This document shows, piece by piece, positions 58,804-64,000 of a stretch of DNA of 64,000 bases. The DNA lies in the NCBI RefSeq assembly GCF_035956715.1, contig NZ_CP108381.1, forward strand, positions 1,736,001 to 1,800,000, in the 5' to 3' direction. The notes beneath the pieces were generated by a model that was not told the DNA's origin, searched no databases, and worked only from the letters and a program-made list of their open reading frames with translations. The DNA comes from Nocardia sp. NBC_01329. Lineage in GTDB: Bacteria > Actinomycetota > Actinomycetes > Mycobacteriales > Mycobacteriaceae. How positions within the stretch are numbered: the first letter of the stretch is position 1; each line of letters opens with the position of its first letter. Position numbers and translations under genes: made by a program.

Positions 58804-59307
58804 TTGACTATCGAACGAATAACCGATGGCACCGAGCGAGCCATCATCGAGAACATGCTGGACCGCAACCGCGAAGCGCTCGTCGCGAGCGTACGCGGCC
58901 TATCCGAGGTCGATGCCCGCCGGCGACTGGTCGCGTCGCTGACGACACCGATCTCGTTGATCAAGCACGCCGCCGCTGCGGAACGGATCTGGTTCCAACG
59001 GTTCTGGGCGGGACTCGACGAGTCCGCGTGTGACGGCTACTCCCGCCGAGATGAGGGCACGTTCGCTGTGGGCGACAACGAGTCGTTGGCCGACGTGATC
59101 GCCGAGTTCGAGCAGGCCGGTCGACACTCACGCACGATCGCTTCCCGCTTCGATCTCGACGACACCAGAGACGACCCGCGCGAAGGAACAGTGAGTATGC
59201 GATGGACTCTGCTCGCCATGATCGAAGAATTCGCCCGGCACGCAGGTCACGGCGATATCCTGCGCGAACAGATCGATCAGCCGATACACCGGCTACCGAA
59301 CCCGTGA
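58804..59307 (+). CDS. DinB/DUF664-family protein
   Basis: A 167-residue four-helix-bundle protein. Metal-type histidines are seen in SLIKHAAAAERIWFQRF near residue 60 and FARHAGHGDILREQ near 148, plus the middle helix ADVIAEFEQAGRHSR. The start is a TTG at 58804 with GGAG 9-10 bases upstream. Relatives include mycothiol- or bacillithiol-dependent transferases; in mycothiol-producing actinobacteria a thiol-transferase role is possible. It has no clear operon partner. Confidence 0.82.
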   Translation: MTIERITDGTERAIIENMLDRNREALVASVRGLSEVDARRRLVASLTTPISLIKHAAAAERIWFQRFWAGLDESACDGYSRRDEGTFAVGDNESLADVIAEFEQAGRHSRTIASRFDLDDTRDDPREGTVSMRWTLLAMIEEFARHAGHGDILREQIDQPIHRLPNP

Positions 59308-59386
59308 ACCATCGAGATCACCGCAACGGGCGGTCAGGGCACACCGCGACGCTGTTGTTCGCCGCCGACCACCCGATGCGTGGTGG

Positions 59387-60283
59387 TTATCGCCGGTCGG
59401 CCAGTTTCGCCAGTAAGAAGTCACGGCCGGCCGACGATGCCTGGTCGAATCGGTCGCCGTACACCGAGAAGTGGCCACCCGGGACCAGCGTGAGCTGTTT
59501 GGGCTCCAGCGCCTCGGCGTAGCTCTGTAGCGCGATATCACTGGGTGTGAGGGTGTCGCCTTCGGCGATCACCATCAACAGGGGAGTCGGGGAAACGCGG
59601 CGTAAGAACGCTTCCGGTGCATAGCCTTGGAGTTTGTCCACGCTGGAGATCGTGACCTCGTTTCGCCAGGTGGGCACCTGCGGGCCGTTGGCCATCAGCC
59701 ATTCGTAGACTTCGGGGCCCGGCATCGCGACCAGTTCGGTGGGGTCGTCGGAGGCGGCTCTGATCGTCTGATGCGGTTCGCCCGCGGCGCGGGCCAGCCG
59801 ATCCGCGGCGATCGCCTGGTGCACGGTCGGCAGCATGATCGAGGGCACGAGGCGGCCGAAGGTCGCCCAACCGCTGGTCAGCGGGACCTGGGAGACGACG
59901 GCCCGGACGCGACGGTCGGTGGCCGCGACGACCAGGACATGAGCTCCCGCGTAACTGGTTCCCCAGATGCCGATCCGGTCGCTGTCGATCCCGTCGAGCG
60001 TCTGTGCGTAGGTCACCGCATCGCGGTAACCCTCGATCTGCGCGGCCGGGTCGACCTCGAAGCGTGGTTCGCCGTCGGAAGTGCCGAATTTGGGATGGTC
60101 GTAGACCAGGCAGGCGAGTCCGGCAGCGCTGAAGACTTCGGCGAAGGGTGCGACCCATTCCTTGACGCCGGCGAATCCGTGCGTCATCACCACCAGCGGT
60201 ACGGGGTCTGCGCTACCTTCCGGCCGGTACAGCCACCCACGTAGGGTGACTCCGTCGCTGAGGAATTCCACATCTTCCCGCAT
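59387..60283 (-). CDS. Alpha/beta hydrolase (dienelactone hydrolase/CocE-like)
   Basis: A 298-residue hydrolase. The oxyanion region MTHGFAGVKEW is near residue 36, the nucleophile elbow GIWGTSYAGA near 106, the acid near IAEGDTLTPSD and the histidine in VPGGHFSVYGD near 272. The ATG at 60283 has AAAGGTG upstream; the in-frame GTG at 60292 is less likely. The 34-bp inverted repeat ahead of the gene and the TetR gene upstream on the same strand suggest control by that regulator. Confidence 0.85.
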   Translation of the reverse strand: MREDVEFLSDGVTLRGWLYRPEGSADPVPLVVMTHGFAGVKEWVAPFAEVFSAAGLACLVYDHPKFGTSDGEPRFEVDPAAQIEGYRDAVTYAQTLDGIDSDRIGIWGTSYAGAHVLVVAATDRRVRAVVSQVPLTSGWATFGRLVPSIMLPTVHQAIAADRLARAAGEPHQTIRAASDDPTELVAMPGPEVYEWLMANGPQVPTWRNEVTISSVDKLQGYAPEAFLRRVSPTPLLMVIAEGDTLTPSDIALQSYAEALEPKQLTLVPGGHFSVYGDRFDQASSAGRDFLLAKLADRR

Positions 60284-60290
60284 GGACCAC

Positions 60291-60324
60291 ACCTTTCATT
60301 ACGTTGCGTCCTGTAATGAAAGGT
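60291..60324. promoter_or_regulatory. TetR-type operator before the hydrolase
   Basis: Perfect arms ACCTTTCATTAC and GTAATGAAAGGT (12 bases) flank a 10-base spacer. It lies 8 bases before the hydrolase start and 36 bases after the TetR gene stop, so it overlaps the promoter and ribosome site of the hydrolase. Confidence 0.72.
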
Positions 60325-60359
60325 AGCGGGCAGATCTTGTGACGTCAACCACAGGCTCA

Positions 60360-60965
60360 TCAGTGCTCGGTCAGGCCCACGGCATCGAGTGCGGATCGCA
60401 CTGTGCACTGTACGAATTCTTCGTCGATGGGTCCGAGCGTGGGTACCAGGGCCCGCATCAGCATCGGCCCGGTGATGAGGTCGCACAGCCACTCGGGATC
60501 GACTCCGGGAGCGATCTCGCCCCGGGCGACCGCGCGTTCGAAGATGGCCGCCGTGGACACCCGGCGAGGTCGCAGGAACTGCTCGTTGAACCGGCGCGCG
60601 ACCTCCGGTGCGCGACCGAGCTCCTCCAGTAAACCGGGCAGCGCCCGGCGCAGCACCGGGTCGTTGAAGAGTTCACGCTGATGCCGCTGGATCGCCAGCA
60701 GTTCCGCCTCGATCCCGCCTAGATCCTCGGCGCCGGGTTGCAGCCCGTATCTGTCGATCAGTACCGAGACGACGAGATCGGCGCGGTCGGTGTACCGGCG
60801 ATACAGGGCGGGCCTGCTCGTGCCCGCCGCGTCTGCGACAGCCTGCAGGGAGAGCGCGCCGTAGCCCCGCTCGGTGAGCAGATTCGCGGCGGCCTCCAGC
60901 AACGCGGCATCTACTCGGCCGTCGCGCGGACGGCCGGTGCGAGGAACTGCGGAGATATCCGACAT
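60360..60965 (-). CDS. TetR-family transcriptional regulator
   Basis: A 201-residue TetR/AcrR regulator. The HTH is LSLQAVADAAGTSRPALYRRYTDRADLV near residues 38-65. The C-terminal ligand domain resembles TetR_C_16 types with DPEWLCDLITGPMLMRALV. It is followed on the same strand by the hydrolase gene, from which it is separated by the perfect inverted repeat, its likely binding site. Confidence 0.87.
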   Translation of the reverse strand: MSDISAVPRTGRPRDGRVDAALLEAAANLLTERGYGALSLQAVADAAGTSRPALYRRYTDRADLVVSVLIDRYGLQPGAEDLGGIEAELLAIQRHQRELFNDPVLRRALPGLLEELGRAPEVARRFNEQFLRPRRVSTAAIFERAVARGEIAPGVDPEWLCDLITGPMLMRALVPTLGPIDEEFVQCTVRSALDAVGLTEH

Positions 60966-61021
60966 GTGTTCACCGTACCCAGGCCGACCTCCAGCGCCCG
61001 GTATCGAAGCGCGAAGAGAAG

Positions 61022-62266
61022 CTACCGGATGGCGATGCCCTGGATCGGCGGACTACTGGGGAAGATGACCGGTAGGGCGACCAGCGACCGATGAAACGGG
61101 CCCGGCCGCCACCGCAATTCTTCTCGCGGTACCGCCAATTCGATTTCTGGAAGCGCGTCGAGCAACTGATCGATGGCATCCTGAACGATCAGCATCGCCA
61201 TCGGTCGCGCCGGGCAGGCGTGCGGGCCCACCCCGAATGCCAGATGCGACCGATTGTCGGTGATATTTCCGGATCGGACGGCCGGATCGTTGTTACAGGC
61301 GGCCATGCTGATCAGTACCGGCTGATGAGCGGGTAGCCACACATCGTCGACCAGAATCGGCCGACGCGGATACCTGATGCAATAGTTCGCCAACGGAGGG
61401 TTGGTGAACAGCACTTCGTCGAGAGCATCGCGGGTCGACAGGCTACCGCCGAGCACATTTCCCGCGAATCGCTCATCGGTCAGCATGAGCAGCAAGGTAT
61501 TGACGATCAGATTCTGTGGCGGCTCGATGCCGGCCGCGTACAGCAATGCCAGATGACACACCATCTCCTCGTCATCCAGACCCGCCGGATGCGCCACCAA
61601 CCGGCTGGTGACATCCTCGGTCGGTTCGGCGCGCTTCATCCGGGTGAGTTCGTCCAGAGCGCCGAGGATCATCCGGTTGCCGTCCGCCGCTTCGACGGTA
61701 TCGAACACGGCCGCCATACCCGTCGCCGCGCGACGGCCGATATCGGCGGTGCAGCCGAGGATCGCATTCAGGGTGGCGAAAACGAGGGGCAGCGCGTACT
61801 GACCGACCACATCGCAATGGCCGTCCGCGCAGAACGAGTTGATCAGCGGTGTCGCGAGCTGCTCGACCGTATCGTGCAGGCGATGCAGATCGACACGGCC
61901 GAGTGCTTCTGCGGTGGCGGACCGATACCGCGTGTGGTCACTGCCGCCGCTGTGCAGGGGATTGGGGTACCACTCCATCATCGGGCGGATCGGGCAGTCG
62001 GCGGGCACAGTCTGCTCCCAGACCCGCGGATCGGAGGAGAAGCGGTCCGGGTCGTTGAGGATCCGCAATGCGGTGTGGTAGCCGATGACCAAGGTCGCGG
62101 GAACTCCGGGCGCCAGCTCCACCGGGGCCAGCGAACCGAACCGGCGGAGCATCTCGCGATGCGTCCGATACGGATCCGCCGCGTATTCCTCGGTGTACAG
62201 GGAAATGCGGGGTCCGCCGAGATCCGGCGGCATCGCGGCCGATCGTGGATTGCTTTCGATATTCAT
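61022..62266 (-). CDS. CYP157-like cytochrome P450 lacking the ExxR arginine (second copy)
   Basis: A 414-residue P450, a clear paralogue of the protein at 42776. Shared features include the N-terminal LYTEEYAADP, I-helix AAGIEPPQNLIVN without the acid-Thr pair, K-helix ALDEVLFTNPPLANY without the ExxR arginine, haem loop FGVGPHACPAR, and the C-terminal WRPGPFHR. It lies alone between the TetR gene and the CoA-transferase genes, about 17 kb from the first copy. No electron partner is nearby. Confidence 0.88.
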   Translation of the reverse strand: MNIESNPRSAAMPPDLGGPRISLYTEEYAADPYRTHREMLRRFGSLAPVELAPGVPATLVIGYHTALRILNDPDRFSSDPRVWEQTVPADCPIRPMMEWYPNPLHSGGSDHTRYRSATAEALGRVDLHRLHDTVEQLATPLINSFCADGHCDVVGQYALPLVFATLNAILGCTADIGRRAATGMAAVFDTVEAADGNRMILGALDELTRMKRAEPTEDVTSRLVAHPAGLDDEEMVCHLALLYAAGIEPPQNLIVNTLLLMLTDERFAGNVLGGSLSTRDALDEVLFTNPPLANYCIRYPRRPILVDDVWLPAHQPVLISMAACNNDPAVRSGNITDNRSHLAFGVGPHACPARPMAMLIVQDAIDQLLDALPEIELAVPREELRWRPGPFHRSLVALPVIFPSSPPIQGIAIR

Positions 62267-62960
62267 CGCATACCCGATCCTGTAGTGTCACGCGCGGACC
62301 ATTTGCCACCCGGGGCCGATGTCACACTATCCGGAATCCAGCGAGTAGCGCGCTGGATAGCGCTGCAATGCAGCAACCTTCGACGGCCGTCCACGGAGAC
62401 TGTGTACGGCTGCCGACGTCCGCAGACAAGACCAATTCACCAAATTCGGAGCGCCGCTGCCCGCGGCTCTCCCGAACGCGCACAACAGTTCATCTGGATC
62501 GCTCGATTTCGGATACCGGGTGAGAACCCGGCCCACAGCGCGTCCATCAGCTCGGCGATAGCACCCGCCTCCGGCCATGACTTCCACCCCGCGCACCGCA
62601 GATGGTCGTACACGATCTCGATATCGGGCCGGTCCATTTCACCGGTATGGCACAGCTGCAGGATGCGCGGTGTGAAGACCGCAGTTCCTCGGCCGACCCC
62701 GCCCCGTTCATCGCAACGGTCGCGTACTGCCGGTATCGTCGACACCCAACAGGTTCCGGGGTTTGCTCAGCAGCACCTCGATCTCGTCGGGGGGCAGGCA
62801 GCGACCGGCCGAGGTCGTGCCGATCTCGCGTTGTCGATCGACATCCTGCCCGGTCGAGGGCCGGTCCCGATTTCTGTCACTCGTTCGGTGAAGAGCTCGG
62901 CGACAGCGACCCTCGACCACTGTGCGGACAGAGCCGGTAAAGGCTGCCCCTACGCGGTGT
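62267..62960. other. 694-base region without a clear gene
   Basis: Upstream of the second CYP157-like gene. A minus-strand frame from 62637 to 62437 gives a mildly protein-like stretch (DHLRCAGWKSWPEAGAIAELMDAL), and another at 62708-62920 contains LPPDEIEVLLSKPRNLLG. Neither has a family, a good ribosome site or a normal length. They could be remnants of a broken gene. I call none. Confidence 0.4.
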
Positions 62961-63602
62961 CTAGGTCGCGAGGGCTACCTCGACCTCGGTGCCGGTCGCC
63001 GCGAGGACCCGATCGACGCTGACTTCGGGTGCGGTTTCGCGCAATATCACCAGGCCGCCTTCGATGTCGAGGACCGCGATATCGGTGATCACGCGCTGGA
63101 CTACACCTCGACCGGTGAGGGGCAGCGTGCAGGAGTCGACGATCTTGGGGGAGCCGTCCCGGGCGGTGTGTTCCATCAGCACGATCACCCGGCGGGCGCC
63201 GTGCACGAGGTCCATCGCTCCGCCCATACCCTTGACCATTTTGCCGGGCACCATCCAGTTCGCGAGATCCCCTAGCCGCGAGACCTGCATACCGCCCAGC
63301 ACTGCGGTGCCGATGTGGCCGCCGCGAATCATCGCGAACGACAACGCCGAATCGAAGTAGGCCGCACCTGGATCGACCGTGACGGTTTCCTTGCCGGCAT
63401 TGATCAGATCCGGATCGACTGCGTCGTCGGCCGGGTACGGGCCCGTACCGAGGATGCCGTTCTCGCTGTGCAACACCACGCGCACACCGTCGGGTAGATG
63501 GTTCGGGATCAATGTCGGCAAACCGATTCCCAGATTGACGTATTCGCCCGGCGACAGTTCCCGAGCCGCGCGTGCCGCCATATCGTTGCGTGACCAGCTC
63601 AT
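62961..63602 (-). CDS. scoB: 3-oxoacid CoA-transferase, beta subunit
   Basis: A 213-residue beta subunit (ScoB/PcaJ/AtoA type). The catalytic glutamate is in LHSENGIL near residue 48, preceded by [10 protein letters not shown] near 23-32 and followed by the GGMQVS and [13 protein letters not shown] motifs. It moves CoA from succinyl-CoA to a 3-oxoacid such as acetoacetate or 3-oxoadipate. Its ATG overlaps the alpha-subunit stop (ATGA). Length is typical. Confidence 0.92.
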   Translation of the reverse strand: MSWSRNDMAARAARELSPGEYVNLGIGLPTLIPNHLPDGVRVVLHSENGILGTGPYPADDAVDPDLINAGKETVTVDPGAAYFDSALSFAMIRGGHIGTAVLGGMQVSRLGDLANWMVPGKMVKGMGGAMDLVHGARRVIVLMEHTARDGSPKIVDSCTLPLTGRGVVQRVITDIAVLDIEGGLVILRETAPEVSVDRVLAATGTEVEVALAT

Positions 63603-64000
63603 GCCGCCGCCTCCTGGCGCACTGTGCGCTTCTCGATCCGCTTGTCCTGCGCCCCTGTGTGCACCACCCGCTGTACGAACACGCCCGGCAGTTGTACGTG
63701 CGCCGGGTCGAGCTCGCCCGGTTCGACCAGATTCTCGACTTGCGCGATCGTCACTCGACCGGCCATTGCCGCGAGCGGGTTGAAGTTCAGCGCGGATTTC
63801 TCGAACACCAGATTGCCTTCGGTGTCGCCGGTGACGGCGTGGACGAGGGCGAAATCGGCGACGATCCCGGTTTCGAGCACATAGCGACGGCCGCCGAACT
63901 CGCGGACCTCCTTCGGCGGTGACGCCGCCACGACCGATCCGTCCGGCGCATAACGCCAGGGCAGCCCACCGTCGCTGATCGGCGTCCCGACGCCCGCCGG
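63599..64000 (-). CDS. scoA: 3-oxoacid CoA-transferase, alpha subunit (partial)
   Basis: The C-terminal 133 codons of the alpha subunit; the start is right of the window. Typical segments are [10 protein letters not shown] at the edge, [38 protein letters not shown] and the C-terminal [15 protein letters not shown]. An in-frame GTG at 63931 is not the true start, because the frame stays open and family-like to the window edge. It forms the transferase with the downstream beta subunit. Confidence 0.9.
   Translation of the reverse strand, partial: PAGVGTPISDGGLPWRYAPDGSVVAASPPKEVREFGGRRYVLETGIVADFALVHAVTGDTEGNLVFEKSALNFNPLAAMAGRVTIAQVENLVEPGELDPAHVQLPGVFVQRVVHTGAQDKRIEKRTVRQEAAA

Noticed and set aside
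62437..62745. 102-codon minus-strand frame upstream of the second CYP157-like P450
   Set aside because: Partly protein-like but no family, no ribosome site and Cys/Arg-rich ends; kept only as a possible gene remnant.

Overview
The window is high-GC actinobacterial DNA with short intergenic spaces, many ATGA/GTGA start-stop overlaps and frequent GTG starts. An IdeR-type iron box, a RicR-like copper box ahead of an LpqS/CysK2/MFS set, an Asp23/AmaP stress locus and several cytochromes P450 point to Mycobacteriales, most likely Nocardia or a close relative. This assignment is inferred from gene content only. No rRNA, tRNA, CRISPR array, insertion sequence or integrase was seen.

Region 1 (1-18409, + strand) is a long, tightly packed catabolic cluster cut by the left edge. 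It holds an SsuBC-type ABC importer, a three-subunit molybdenum hydroxylase, an aspartate-dehydrogenase-like protein, an aldehyde dehydrogenase, two RidA-like proteins, a cupin, a phthalate-dioxygenase-type reductase, a two-domain extradiol dioxygenase, an alpha/beta hydrolase, two SDRs, a thiamine-diphosphate enzyme, a Rieske oxygenase with two small partners, and a NicC-like flavin monooxygenase. The set fits import and oxidative ring opening of an aromatic or N-heteroaromatic acid. The substrate is unknown, and the set is not the standard nicotinate pathway.

Region 2 (18410-26485) is accessory. It has two aminoglycoside-kinase-like genes, a DUF4185 protein, a MarR/hydrolase pair, a PadR regulator facing a serine hydrolase across a perfect operator, and an Rrf2 regulator facing an NmrA-like oxidoreductase. 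Region 3 (26628-30820, - strand) is an ECF sigma factor operon with a zinc-finger/Asp23 fusion (probable anti-sigma), three or four further Asp23-like proteins, a DUF2273-like protein, a DUF6286 protein and AmaP. Region 4 (31302-35751) holds an XRE-cupin regulator facing a thioredoxin-reductase-like flavoprotein and an MFS exporter, then an Rrf2/AhpD-like pair with a 33-bp operator.

Region 5 (35868-46793) is the most interesting part. A five-gene minus-strand operon (tryptophan 2,3-dioxygenase, amidohydrolase, P450, Eis-like acetyltransferase, berberine-bridge-type flavoenzyme) diverges from a plus-strand set (CYP157-like P450 without the ExxR arginine, radical SAM enzyme, second P450). It resembles an uncharacterised, possibly tryptophan-derived, specialised-metabolite cluster. 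A second CYP157-like gene lies at 61022-62266.

Region 6 (46970-64000) holds small hypothetical proteins and a STAS protein, then a copper-type locus (MFS, CysK2, LpqS-like, HMA chaperone), a siderophore-uptake locus (FecCD permeases, ATPase, lipoprotein, siderophore-interacting flavoprotein), a DinB-like protein, a TetR/hydrolase pair with operator, the second CYP157-like P450, and the two subunits of a 3-oxoacid CoA-transferase, the last cut by the right edge.
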